Below are positions 35,101-42,728 of a DNA stretch of 64,000 bases, piece by piece. The notes under the pieces were generated by a model that saw only the letters and a list, made by a program, of their open reading frames with translations, was not told where the DNA came from and did no database searches. This DNA is from Nocardia colli (lineage in GTDB: Bacteria > Actinomycetota > Actinomycetes > Mycobacteriales > Mycobacteriaceae), in assembly GCF_008704205.1 (NCBI RefSeq), contig NZ_VXLC01000049.1, positions 1 through 64,000 of the forward strand, read 5' to 3'. How positions within the stretch are numbered: position 1 is the first letter of the stretch; every line of letters starts with the position of its first letter. Made by a program: the position numbers and the translations under genes.

Positions 35101-38100
35101 GGCGCGCAGCGCGGTCAGCGTGGCCGCCAGCGCGGCATCGTCAGGGACGACCGTGCCCTGCGGGGACAGCGTCGCGGTGAGTACCGCGTCCACCTCCTCG
35201 ACCGTCAGCTCCGCGTCCGTTATCGCGTCGACGGCGTCCAAGAACCGTTCGGTGAGCACAGTTTGGGCATAGATCGGCGGCAACGGCGCGGTGTCGAGCC
35301 GACCGGGCGGCAGCATCCGGGCGCCGCCCGCGACCTCGCCCTCGATGCCGTCCGCGTACGCGGGCAAGGTCACAGGCATCCGCAGCTGCAGCGGCGCGCC
35401 CGCGGCGACCTCGTTCTCCGCCGGGGCCCCGGTGAACACGCTCGCCAACGCGGGGAAAGGCCCACCGCCGCCGTACAGCTCGATGAGCCGCAGCAGATCC
35501 GGGATGGGCAGCGCGAGCGCTCGGGCGAGCGTGACGGTGCGGACCAGCGCCGACAGGTTGGCCAGATCGAGGATCCGGTTGGGCGTCACCGCGCGCGGCC
35601 CGGTGGTCAGCGCGGTGAGGTCGGCATCGCTCACCTGCAATACCGCGAGTAGCGCCGCGGTGATCACCGGTTCGGTCAGGCTGCCGAGGACCGAGAGTTC
35701 GGTGCGATCGGCGCGTAGCGCGAACGGATTTCGCGCGCCGGGCTGGGTGCTGACCACGGACGGGTCGAGGAACAACCGGTCGTAGAGCGGCGCCTCGGTG
35801 TCGGCGCGATAGGCGAAGGTCTCGACGGTGTTGTAGAAGGTCAGCACCTGTTCGATCGAAAGATCCAGGCGCACCGCGAGTTTGCGGACGGCGGCGATGG
35901 TGCGCAGGGTCTGGCGGTCCAGCTCGCCCCGGGTGTTGCAGCCGGCGATCACCCGATCCAGGAGGTGCGCCGACCAGCCGAGCACTCGTTGCAGGCGGAC
36001 GAACCGGTGCAGCCGGTCGAGCGCGGGCATATCCAACCCGACGACGGTCATTCGCGTTGTGTCATACGGAGAGCCGGCGTCGGCCTTGATCGAGATGACG
36101 CCGCCCGGGTTGACGAAGCGGGTGTCGAGCAGCCGGGTCAGCTCCGCGTAGCGCAGCGAGCCCGCGTCCAACAGGGTTCGGACATTGCGCATTACGCCGA
36201 TGAGGTCGGTGTCGGCGGGCTTGCCGTAGAACTCCGCGAGCGTGCGGCCCGGTGTGAGCGGTTCGCCCGCGATGATGCGCGCGGCGACCGTGCTGAGCCC
36301 GAGCCGCTCGTCGGCCAGCAGCGTCGGCGAATCCGCCGCCGCGCCAACCATTTCCAGCAGTGCGATACGCGAGACGCCGGCGTTGGCCAGGTAGGCGTCG
36401 GTCTGCTCGCGGAACAGGTCGAACGGGAGGTCCCACGGGTAGACAGCAGCGCGCAGAACCTCGTATGCGCCGGAATTCACGTGCTGTGGCTGGATGCGCA
36501 GCGTCGCCTGGTCGCCGGTGCTCTGCCGCTGTTTGTCCGGAATCGCCGTGGCCGGCGCGACGATCGACTCGAGCAACTCGTTGACCAGGTCGACGTACGG
36601 CACGCTGAGATCGGTGTTGTCGTCGGACAATTCGACGTCCCACAGATCAGGGCGGCGCGCGTAGAGCGCCTTGGCGACCGGGCCTTCGTTCGCCGGGGTG
36701 CCCGCACCCAATCGGCGTAGGTAATACAGCAGGTCCGCGAGGTACGCGGGTTGGCCGTACACGGAGCGGGAGGCGGCGAAGGTGCCGTAGTCGGCGGAGC
36801 CGAACAGTTCTTCCCAATCCGGAATGGGCTGCGGCAGTTCGGTCGCGGCCGGGTCGGCCAGGCTCGGCAGCCAGGGCACGTCGAAATGGCCGGCGGTGCG
36901 GAAGTCCGCGACCAGGTTCGCGGCGGCGGCGTTGACCTGGGTCGCGCGCTCGTGCACGGCGTGCGCGGTGTCCGCGTCGAGGGTGCCGGAAAGCTTGCGC
37001 GCGAACAGGTCCCGGCCGATCGCGGCGACCGACTGGGCGGAGTCGAAGCCGTTGTCGCGCAACGCCTGCATGGCGTCGAAGTCCCGGGTGATCTTGAAGG
37101 TGCGCTGGATCTGGCCGAGTTCGGCACGCGCCGGTTCGTCAGGCACCGTGTCGGCATTGACCGGGGTGCCGACGATGTCGAAATCGGGGTTGGCGGCCAG
37201 GAACTGGGCCGCGGGCGCCTGCGCGTGCGCGAGGCGGGCCGACATCTCGTGCGCCAAGTGCGCGGTCGGGTAGGCCTCGATGAGGCGGCGGCGCAATTCG
37301 CGCGCGTACTCCGGCACCTGATCCGCATCCAGTGCGGTCTTCGCCTGTTCCGGTATGCCGCCGGACTTCTCGATCAGGTCGGACCAGGAGCCGTTGAGCC
37401 GCACCAGCTCCCGGGGATCGTGGAACTCGCCCGCGTCGAACCGGGCGAGCAACTCCATGACCAGCGGCAGATTGCCCGCGGTCAATCCGTGCAAGCGGAA
37501 CGCGAGCCGAAGACGTTCGGCATCCGGTGCCGCAACCGTGTCCTCGGCGAGTGCACCCCAGAATTCCGTCGAGTCGGCAGACCGATCGAGGTAGGCGGCG
37601 TAGCTGCGCTCGCGGGCCGCCGGATCCGCGATGACCGCGGCGATCAGCGCGCCCACCGCGTCCGCGCTCCCGGCGTCCGGATTCACCGCGTCCGAGACCT
37701 GCCGGGCCCGCACCGCCCGGGCGAATTCGGCGGCGCCGTCGGCCGATTCGATGACACCGGCGGCAGCGGCCGCGCTCAGCGCGGCTTCGAGGTCGACCGG
37801 CTGCTTACGGCCGAGGGGTCCCAGCTCGAGCGGATCGCATCGGCGCAGCGCGCCATAGAAGAGCTCTACGGACTGGCCGGTGCCGGCGGCCTGCTGCTCG
37901 GCCGCCACCAGCGCCGCGATCGCCGCTCGATCCTGACCGGTGACCTGTGCCAGATGGGTGATGTCCGCCGCGCCGAGGCCGCCGAGTGCCACGCCGTCCA
38001 ACAGCGGTGTGACGCGGTCGATCACGGTCCGGTATTCGGTTCGCGGCTCGACCGGCGCACGCAGATCGACTGTCGCCGTGGCGGATCCGTTGGGCTGGTG

Positions 38101-38346
38101 CGTGGTTTCGATGGCGGGCTGACCGTCGAGGGTGGCCCGGACGACCAACACCGCGCGCCGCGAGTCCGCGCCGATGTCGACGCGGTACCGGCCGTCAGGC
38201 GCGGTAACCCCCGAACCCAGCGACGATTCCGAGCGCAGGCGGCGCTCCGCCACGGTGACCACGGCCCCCGCGATCGGATTGCCATCGGGGTCCTTGACCG
38301 TTCCGACGACCGAGCTTTGTTGGGTGACGACCTCGTTGGCAGTCAT
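29131..38346 (-). CDS. Tc toxin A-subunit-like protein (TcA homologue)
   Basis: 3071 residues. In order: an Ig/carboxypeptidase-regulatory-like domain (about 13-92, GTVKDPDGNPIAGAVVTV); a VRP1-type segment (about 515-600) with YGQPAYLADLLYYLRRLG and RRPDLWDVELSDDNTDLSVP; an ABC-toxin N-terminal region (about 1580-1720) with WEWMKQFRLWEANQKVFLYP; a neuraminidase-like region (about 1720-1900); LFFDVPLLLAERLTTNQRFA (near 2110); a long helical, pore-forming-type region (about 2440-2670) with a hydrophobic hairpin near ITHTVLAGGALVAQSVAAG; and a C-terminal TcB-binding region (about 2745-3000) with TSTGQDDSGLFETDLRDERF and LPFEGLGAISQWKLSLP. TcA proteins form pentameric pores that inject TcB/TcC cargo; Photorhabdus TcdA1 is about 2516 residues, so this one is longer. 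No signal peptide. The start has AAAGGAC upstream. No TcB/TcC gene is in the window. Confidence 0.93.
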   Translation of the reverse strand: MTANEVVTQQSSVVGTVKDPDGNPIAGAVVTVAERRLRSESSLGSGVTAPDGRYRVDIGADSRRAVLVVRATLDGQPAIETTHQPNGSATATVDLRAPVEPRTEYRTVIDRVTPLLDGVALGGLGAADITHLAQVTGQDRAAIAALVAAEQQAAGTGQSVELFYGALRRCDPLELGPLGRKQPVDLEAALSAAAAAGVIESADGAAEFARAVRARQVSDAVNPDAGSADAVGALIAAVIADPAARERSYAAYLDRSADSTEFWGALAEDTVAAPDAERLRLAFRLHGLTAGNLPLVMELLARFDAGEFHDPRELVRLNGSWSDLIEKSGGIPEQAKTALDADQVPEYARELRRRLIEAYPTAHLAHEMSARLAHAQAPAAQFLAANPDFDIVGTPVNADTVPDEPARAELGQIQRTFKITRDFDAMQALRDNGFDSAQSVAAIGRDLFARKLSGTLDADTAHAVHERATQVNAAAANLVADFRTAGHFDVPWLPSLADPAATELPQPIPDWEELFGSADYGTFAASRSVYGQPAYLADLLYYLRRLGAGTPANEGPVAKALYARRPDLWDVELSDDNTDLSVPYVDLVNELLESIVAPATAIPDKQRQSTGDQATLRIQPQHVNSGAYEVLRAAVYPWDLPFDLFREQTDAYLANAGVSRIALLEMVGAAADSPTLLADERLGLSTVAARIIAGEPLTPGRTLAEFYGKPADTDLIGVMRNVRTLLDAGSLRYAELTRLLDTRFVNPGGVISIKADAGSPYDTTRMTVVGLDMPALDRLHRFVRLQRVLGWSAHLLDRVIAGCNTRGELDRQTLRTIAAVRKLAVRLDLSIEQVLTFYNTVETFAYRADTEAPLYDRLFLDPSVVSTQPGARNPFALRADRTELSVLGSLTEPVITAALLAVLQVSDADLTALTTGPRAVTPNRILDLANLSALVRTVTLARALALPIPDLLRLIELYGGGGPFPALASVFTGAPAENEVAAGAPLQLRMPVTLPAYADGIEGEVAGGARMLPPGRLDTAPLPPIYAQTVLTERFLDAVDAITDAELTVEEVDAVLTATLSPQGTVVPDDAALAATLTALRAALQTVYQQTGQTLDERGELTRKHLTLLGWDPALAQQAVSTLLGTVTYAAKLTELPDDKVFPPKLPIRFSAADQQLFFTGPMTDSQQVLLKKVYNGAEYQAAIDELCKAPRRFVATRMKARRIPVFAASQPTMPADYQLPKALIGKVFYDINDHMLKCRGYLSEAEAEALTSAPSGAALDGAVKTLLRVQEADIVGPNKFLDATIADTFFKDDTTVPADRFRFVLGMLNPLLRTTLSEITIKQQLGQATELDPATADVLFGTLLCSTTGPVVLNDFLVPEFVSSDPAVPITRSAFGQQFSTLSRIYRVALVVSRLRLGAVELPFVFGYAGRAGWADLNELPPARIVGPAPLFAEFIRLLDLARLRAVLPGGIDTLDQVFAEADRRDATPADVIGRLATRTGWNATDLTTLATLLGLSTAARFRDVGAMRTVRESVRLLLRLGVLADRLDLWIHAAVTPAAADAAWQAAKAKHALADWSAVAAPMQDAIRERQRAALVSYLVANPLYASDRITLPIWTDANGLHDYLLIDVEMGATQQTTRMAQAIYSIQLFVQRCLLNLEPQVHTADTSLWDQWEWMKQFRLWEANQKVFLYPENYFEPDLRRDKTPFFTELENELTQKELTDDSAATAAHHYLERLDEVARIHPCGIYVDKDRGITYVFARTDSTPRTYYYRTWVKRAYWTAWEKIDLDIGSDTLIPTVWHDQLYLFWPTFTPAADSRSVRKLPDDTPGNEMRPADKYWNIHLNWSKLTESGWQAKRVAEETISTKYPHVGDKETDFDQSNTAAYYFQVFPGRTSLTMSATYNKLVSYTDSNSIKYKAVFSGYFTLNAKQGMVRVLPLGSYGYQVDDNGSPIDPDEEMEAKDRLVKSPFESEPTNNEFTGHSSLLYLPNIRHHPSGHEVGGFFPLLHHLAGYFYQVFYQSKPGTDWRDFFAFISDGLRSYVAEFLDADASVLAATRFSNFYHPYVETLLSSLKFRGLDAMLSREIQLIDARTAGTFEFKKEYEPDPSSVVEPYPGEDMDFTAEGGYSQYNWELFFDVPLLLAERLTTNQRFAEAQRWFHRIFDPTDRSTLSSPQRFWQTKPFYLTSKEEGQPGSYYQQRIEEILRRLADGNLSEQAKVDAWLANPFQPDVVARLRTTAYQKAVVMKYLDNLIAWGDQLFRQDTGESINQALQLYILAAELLGRRPEEVFDPTPGGARSFRDLAGPATSPSPVVLAEHLVGGNPQTSATPQITVGVGPAWFDYFRIPRNEKLLGYWDLVADRLGKIRSGRNIDGRARQLAAFGAVIDPSLLVRAYASGLELSAVLDDISAPLPHYRFAPMLAKAKELAAEVTSFGNALLSALEKRDGEALSRLRSRHEKAMLKAVSRVKKEQITEAEDAVQVANQTIALAQGKLDYYSSRDFMNGFEITHTVLAGGALVAQSVAAGIHMAGSATSHLPDFKVGFPTTVGATYGGSNVSNSLQNLANSLGEVATVLNGAGALAATIGGYSRRQDDWDFQAGQARVEIEQAKQQLFAASSRLNIATSERDNNDLEIANATEADKFLHDKFTNQELYDWMVGRLATSFFQAYQLAYDVAKRAERAYRHELGVEDSGFVNFGYWDSLHKGLLSGEQLSADLNRMDAAYLDANAREFELTKRISLAQLDAKALLRLKETGVCYVSLPEALFDLDTPGHYFRRIKSLSITVPCVAGPYSAVNLTATLTNSSVRVDSRLPDGTYVRKTPLDTRFRDYSGPIESIVTSTGQDDSGLFETDLRDERFLPFEGLGAISQWKLSLPNDFRQFDYETITDVVLHLRYTARDGGNTLGDAAVGEMKKALDQWIRGGGGSGPVRVFSARREFADQWQKFLATPADGTGTVTFALSKSRFPQLFRDHRYSVSKPELVLVLSQDLGPDGTKRYVDWYGESALNTTVDGGPLPPAELKADPTLGGQPRAAFPNIKDVEVTDAGRDWVVTVALAGLSPQLLDPDRRLNPDAVLDLLLVCPFALKKGQN

Positions 38347-38457
38347 TGATGTCCTTTGCGATGTCAGATCTGGTGAATCGTCGGATGGTCTCGGCGGCGG
38401 GCAGCACGAAGTCGCGGCGCCGGTGGTGTCGGGCCGGCACCGCGACCGAGTGCGCGG

Positions 38458-39279
38458 CTATTTCCGTGGACGTTCGAGGGCGTCTTCGACGGCCGCGAGG
38501 GCGTCGACCGGGGTGCGGTTCTGGCCCTTCTCGTTCTGGCCGAGCTGGGGCCAGCCGCTGCCCTCGGGGCCGAGCAGCTGGATCCAGATCGCCCGGGTCT
38601 TGTCCAGCAGCTCGCGCTGCTCGAGCTCGTTCAATGCGGACATGAATTCCTCCTCTATTCCGACGCCGCAGGCCGCGGCGAAATCCTGGGGCGACATGTC
38701 GTAGGCGGCGTTCATGTCGCAGTCGCCGAACGGCGGGCAGCCCTCGGGCAGGCCGCCGCCGAAGCCTTGTCCGTCGGTGTATTGGTGGGCGAGCTGGCCG
38801 GGCAGGTTCGGGTTGCGGCCGTAACCGGCGCCGACCACGCGCAGGCCGTCGGGACGGTCGGACCACATGGCGTAGAAGTCGCCCTGGTTGGCGTAGCCGA
38901 TCACCCGGCGGCGGTCGCCGAGCCAGTCGGCGAGATTCCAGTAGGCGGCGTTGATGCCCTCGGATTGATCGCCGCCGGGATTACCCCCGGATTCGACGTC
39001 GATCATGACGATCATCCGCGGATGCGGGCCGCCCATCCCCGCGACCATCTCGCGATGGGTCTCGACCGTCTCCAGCCAGTTCGGCCGCCAGTAGAAGTAC
39101 ACGACGAAGCACGCCAGCCGCCCCGAATCGACTGCCCGGCAAGCCCATTCGTAGTTGACGGCGAAGTTCGGATCGCGGAACGTGCCGTCGTTGGAGCGGA
39201 AGCTGAGGATGCCGTGCGGATAGGAATCGTCCACCGGCGCCTGAAAATATGACACGTCCGCGAAAAGACTGTCGACCAT
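38458..39279 (-). CDS. GH25-type lysozyme, phage endolysin-like
   Basis: 273 residues. The GH25 layout is visible: N-terminal FADVSYFQ (Asp8), the catalytic pair in MIDVESGG (Asp94, Glu96), and the end of the barrel AHQYTDGQGFGG followed by CDMNAAYD. The C-terminal tail (about 212-273, LLGPEGSGWPQLGQNEKGQN then TPVDALAAVEDAL) resembles tails on actinophage lysins. GH25 enzymes cut the MurNAc-GlcNAc bond of peptidoglycan. No signal peptide, as for holin-dependent endolysins. GGGAGA precedes the ATG. It is the first gene of the Tc-like operon, 111 bases before the TcA gene. Confidence 0.82.
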   Translation of the reverse strand: MVDSLFADVSYFQAPVDDSYPHGILSFRSNDGTFRDPNFAVNYEWACRAVDSGRLACFVVYFYWRPNWLETVETHREMVAGMGGPHPRMIVMIDVESGGNPGGDQSEGINAAYWNLADWLGDRRRVIGYANQGDFYAMWSDRPDGLRVVGAGYGRNPNLPGQLAHQYTDGQGFGGGLPEGCPPFGDCDMNAAYDMSPQDFAAACGVGIEEEFMSALNELEQRELLDKTRAIWIQLLGPEGSGWPQLGQNEKGQNRTPVDALAAVEDALERPRK

Positions 39280-39581
39280 GTGATCTCCCTCGATTTCGTC
39301 TGCCCGAAATTTCCCCCGAGTGGTTGCGCGCGCCGACGATTTCACCGCCCTCGACGCCGTGAGACGTCGATGAAACGTGGGTGAAGGGCCGAAACCGGAG
39401 ACTCTTCCGTGTAGAAGAACCGCCCGGTGCCGGTTCGGCGCGACGGACCAATGCTGTAGCTGGTCGGCCGCCCGCGGAAGTTGTCGGTCTGATGAGCGAA
39501 CCGGGCGTTCCATTTGCTGGACCGTGAACGATAAGCACCACGTGCTCGGTTCGTTGCAGTATCTGCACGGGAGGACAGAGA
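39280..39581. promoter_or_regulatory. 302-base divergent control region of the Tc-like operon and iclR
   Basis: No gene recognised. It must contain the promoters of the GH25-TcA-kelch operon (minus) and of iclR (plus). It includes the IclR-like dyad at 39507-39523 and a small palindrome AGCAC-CAC-GTGCT just downstream. Confidence 0.55.
39507..39523. promoter_or_regulatory. candidate IclR operator
   Basis: GTTCCA-TTTGC-TGGACC, a near-perfect inverted repeat (one mismatch), 58 bases before the iclR start. It resembles the inverse order of the TGGAA...TTCCA half-sites bound by IclR-family proteins. Assignment is by proximity and symmetry. Confidence 0.45.
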
Positions 39582-40331
39582 GTGAACGAAACGACGATGG
39601 AAAAGCCGGCCATGGGGGGCCGCGGCGTGCTGGAGGGGGCATTTGCCCTGCTGGAGGCTCTGGCGCACGGGGACGAGCTGGGCCTGACCCAGCTGGCGTC
39701 GACAGCGGGCCTACCGAAGGCGACGGCCTATCGGTTACTCAATCAACTGGTGGTGGAAGGAGCAGTACAACGCCGCGGTGGGCGCTATCAGATCGGGCCA
39801 CGGGTGTTCCGGCTCGGGCAGACCTGGCAACCGGCGCGCTTGCTGCGGGCGGCCTCGGCCCGGCCGCTCGGACAGCTGACGGCGGCGACGGACCGGGGTG
39901 GTTTCAGCCTGTCGGTGACCGATCGGGGGCACACGATGCTGATCGGGGGCATCGGGCGGGAGATCGACGAGGTCTTCCCGCTGCGCGCGGGGGTGTTGCT
40001 GCCCTCGGGCACCGCGGCCGAACAGGTGCTGGCGATCGGGCATCCGAGTCACACGCCACCGGAGGGGTTCTCGCCGCGCGAGTGGAACCGGCAGATCACG
40101 GTGGCGCGGGATCGCGGACTGGCCTACGACACCGACATGAGCCGGTTCGGGCTGGCCTGTGTCGCGGCGCCGGTGCGCGGGCCCGCCGGTGAGGTGGTGG
40201 CCGCGCTGGCCGGGACGGTGGGCGAGCTCAACCGGCTGCCCGCGATCGCGGAGGCGGTGCTGCGAGCGGCGGGTCTGGTGAGCGCGAACCTGACCAGGCT
40301 GCTCAGATCGCAGGGAGTCGTGTCGCTCTGA
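39582..40331 (+). CDS. IclR family transcriptional regulator
   Basis: 249 residues. Winged HTH (about 15-75): GAFALLEALAHGDELGLTQLASTAGLPKATAYRLLNQLVVEGAVQRRGGRYQIG. Effector-binding GAF-like domain (about 85-245): LLPSGTAAEQVLA, AYDTDMSRFGLACVAAPVRG. GGAGG lies 7 bases before the GTG. Divergent from the GH25-TcA-kelch operon, it is the most likely local regulator of that operon, and a hairpin follows its stop. Ligand unknown. Confidence 0.9.
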   Translation: MNETTMEKPAMGGRGVLEGAFALLEALAHGDELGLTQLASTAGLPKATAYRLLNQLVVEGAVQRRGGRYQIGPRVFRLGQTWQPARLLRAASARPLGQLTAATDRGGFSLSVTDRGHTMLIGGIGREIDEVFPLRAGVLLPSGTAAEQVLAIGHPSHTPPEGFSPREWNRQITVARDRGLAYDTDMSRFGLACVAAPVRGPAGEVVAALAGTVGELNRLPAIAEAVLRAAGLVSANLTRLLRSQGVVSL

Positions 40332-40338
40332 AGGTGGA

Positions 40339-40386
40339 GAGCCGTCAGGGTGTCGCCTAGGCAGTTGGGCGATACCCCGACGGCTC
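40339..40386. terminator. long bidirectional stem-loop after iclR and amidohydrolase
   Basis: 19-base arms GAGCCGTCAGGGTGTCGCC / GGCGATACCCCGACGGCTC with one mismatch and one G-T pair, loop of 10 bases, in the 72-base gap between two convergent stops. Confidence 0.8.
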
Positions 40387-40403
40387 GCCTTGTCTTCCGC
40401 CGA

Positions 40404-41483
40404 TCAGGCGGGTGGAATGCCGCCGCACCAGACTCGGGTGATGGCGCGGGTGGCGTGGATGTCGGCCAGCGGGTCGCCGTCGACGAGCACGAGGTCGGCG
40501 CGCAGGCCGGGGGTGATGGCGCCGCGGTCGAGCAGGCCGAAGTATCGGGCAGGCAGGGTGGTCGCGGCGTTCAACGCCTCCACCGGCGTCAAGCCCGCGG
40601 TGACGAGCAGTTCCAGTTCGCGGTGCAGCGAGTCGCCGTGCGGCGGCTGATACGGCACGCCCGGCTCGGCATTGGCATCGCTGCTCGCGAGAATGGGCAC
40701 CCCCGCGGCGTGCAGGGTCGCGACGCTGGCGAGGCTGTCGGCGAAGCCGAGCCGGCCCAAAGCCGTCGCGATGCCCTGCATCATGACCAGCGTCGGCGCG
40801 GCGACCCGGCCTTCCGCCTTCATCCGGCGCACATCCTCGGCGGGCAACTGGCCGTCGGACGGAATATGCGTGACGACGTCGACGCCCACATCCAGGGCGA
40901 GGGTGTAGGCGCCCAGCGACGCCGCGTGCGCGACCACCCGCAGCTCCAGGGCATGCGCCGCCGCCACAACGGCTTTGGCGGCGGCCTCGTCGGGGCCGCC
41001 CTCCCCGGGCGCCTCCAGCACGAGCTTGATGTAGTCCGATCCGGCCGCGGCGCGCTCGGCGACCATCGCCTCGGCCTGCTCCGGACCGTGGATGACCGCG
41101 TGCTCGGCTAGGCCGGGAAGGTGCGCGTGCATGCCGCCCGCGCCGATGATCGGCGTGCCCGCGCTGCGAATGTCGGTGGTACCCGGCCGATTACGCAGTG
41201 CGGCGAGCTTGTCCGGCGGGAAGGTGGTCATGTCCAGTGCGGTGGTCACGCCGTGCGCGGCCAGCTGGTCGAGCGATTCCGGCCCGGCTAGGTGGACGTG
41301 GGCGTCGATGAGGCCGGGTAGCAGGATCGCGCCGTGACCGTCGACCCGGTCGGCCCCCCTGGCGTCGGTGCCGATCACTGCCCCGTCGATCACCACCGTC
41401 GTCGGCTCGGTCAGGCCGTGGCCATCGAAGACGCGAACGTTGTGCAGGGCGGTTTTACCGATCGCTGAGGAGTCGACGGTCAC
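40404..41483 (-). CDS. amidohydrolase family protein
   Basis: 359 residues. Metal-dependent amidohydrolase landmarks: LLPGLIDAHVHL (His62, His64), SDYIKLVLE (bridging Lys), LRVVAHAASL and VDVVTHIPSDG (His ligands), and ILASSDANAEPG (Asp). The family includes imidazolonepropionase- and prolidase-like enzymes that hydrolyse C-N bonds; the substrate is not evident. Start GTG with GGAGG 5 bases upstream. It lies beside, but separated by 126 bases from, the sugar transporter operon. Confidence 0.87.
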   Translation of the reverse strand: MTVDSSAIGKTALHNVRVFDGHGLTEPTTVVIDGAVIGTDARGADRVDGHGAILLPGLIDAHVHLAGPESLDQLAAHGVTTALDMTTFPPDKLAALRNRPGTTDIRSAGTPIIGAGGMHAHLPGLAEHAVIHGPEQAEAMVAERAAAGSDYIKLVLEAPGEGGPDEAAAKAVVAAAHALELRVVAHAASLGAYTLALDVGVDVVTHIPSDGQLPAEDVRRMKAEGRVAAPTLVMMQGIATALGRLGFADSLASVATLHAAGVPILASSDANAEPGVPYQPPHGDSLHRELELLVTAGLTPVEALNAATTLPARYFGLLDRGAITPGLRADLVLVDGDPLADIHATRAITRVWCGGIPPA

Positions 41484-41609
41484 GCATGCCTCCGGTGCGG
41501 GTTGTCCATACAGCGGCGGGATGCGGCCGCTCCGCTAGGGAACGTTAGTAGCCCACCGTGCATTTGTCCGCACACGAAGTGATAACGCATTGTTCACGTA
41601 TCGGCACGC

Positions 41610-42719
41610 CTATTCGGTGATCCGTTCGCCGGTCACCGGGTGGAACAGGTGCACCGCGGCGGCGTCGGTCACGGTCAGGCTGACCGATTCGGCCAGCTTG
41701 GCCGGCGACCGGATCGCCGAGCGGGAGACGAACAGGAACGATTCGCCGTCCAGGCCGGTGACCTTCGCCGAAGGCCGGGCGTAGACATAGGATTCGCTGC
41801 CCAGCTCCTCGACGAGTTCCACGGTGACCGCGAAACCGGTTCCGTCCCTGCGCAGTTCGAGCTGCTCGGGGCGGATGCCGATGGTGACCGTGTCCAGGTT
41901 CGCCGCGGCCAGCCGGGTCATCGCGTCGCGCGGCAATTCCAGTGTGGTGCCCGCGATCTCGACGCCGCCGGAGACCAGCGCGACGGTGCACAGGTTCATC
42001 GACGGCGAGCCGATGAAGCCGGCCACGAACGCGGTGGCGGGGCGGTCGTAGAGCTCGGCGGGGGTGCTGAACTGTTGCAGCCGACCGTCGCGCAGCACCG
42101 CGACCCGGTCGCCCATGGTCATGGCCTCGACCTGGTCGTGCGTGACGTAGACGGTGGTGGTGCCCAGGCGCCGTTGCAGGGCGGCGATCTGGGTGCGGGT
42201 CTGCACGCGCAGCTTGGCGTCGAGGTTGCTCAGCGGCTCGTCCATGCAGAACACCCGCGGCTCGCGCACGATCGCGCGGCCCATGGCGACCCGTTGCCGT
42301 TGCCCGCCGGACAGTTTCGCCGGTTTGCGGTCCAGGTACGGGGTGAGGCCGAGCAGTTCGGCGGCCTCGGCGACGCGTCGTTTGCGTTCGGACAGCGGCA
42401 CTTTGAGCATCTTGAGCGCGAAACCCATGTTCTCGCCGACGGTCTTGTTCGGATAGAGCGCGTAGTTCTGGAAGACCATGGCGATGTCGCGGTCCTTGGA
42501 CGGGACGCCGACCATGTCGGCGCCGTCGATGCGGATCGAGCCCGCGTCGATCTCCTCCAGGCCGGCGAGCATGCGCAGCGCGGTGGACTTGCCGGAGCCG
42601 GAAGGCCCGACCAGCACGATGAATTCGCCGTCGGCGATGTCCAGGTCGAGCGAGTCGACCGCCAGGGTTTCCGCGCCGGGGTAGACGCAGGAAGCCGAGT
42701 CGTAACGAATGGTGGCCAT
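41610..42719 (-). CDS. sugar/polyol ABC transporter ATPase (MsmK/UgpC/MalK type)
   Basis: 369 residues. Walker A GPSGSGKSTALRMLAG, Q-loop QNYALYP, signature LSGGQRQRVAMGRAIV, Walker B FCMDEPLSNLD, H-loop VYVTHD, then a C-terminal regulatory TOBE/OB domain (about 235-369; TIGIRPEQLEL). This length and tail mark the ATPases shared by carbohydrate importers. AAGGAA precedes the ATG. It is the last gene of the operon with the two permeases and the binding protein. Confidence 0.93.
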   Translation of the reverse strand: MATIRYDSASCVYPGAETLAVDSLDLDIADGEFIVLVGPSGSGKSTALRMLAGLEEIDAGSIRIDGADMVGVPSKDRDIAMVFQNYALYPNKTVGENMGFALKMLKVPLSERKRRVAEAAELLGLTPYLDRKPAKLSGGQRQRVAMGRAIVREPRVFCMDEPLSNLDAKLRVQTRTQIAALQRRLGTTTVYVTHDQVEAMTMGDRVAVLRDGRLQQFSTPAELYDRPATAFVAGFIGSPSMNLCTVALVSGGVEIAGTTLELPRDAMTRLAAANLDTVTIGIRPEQLELRRDGTGFAVTVELVEELGSESYVYARPSAKVTGLDGESFLFVSRSAIRSPAKLAESVSLTVTDAAAVHLFHPVTGERITE

Positions 42720-42728
42720 GGTTTTTCC

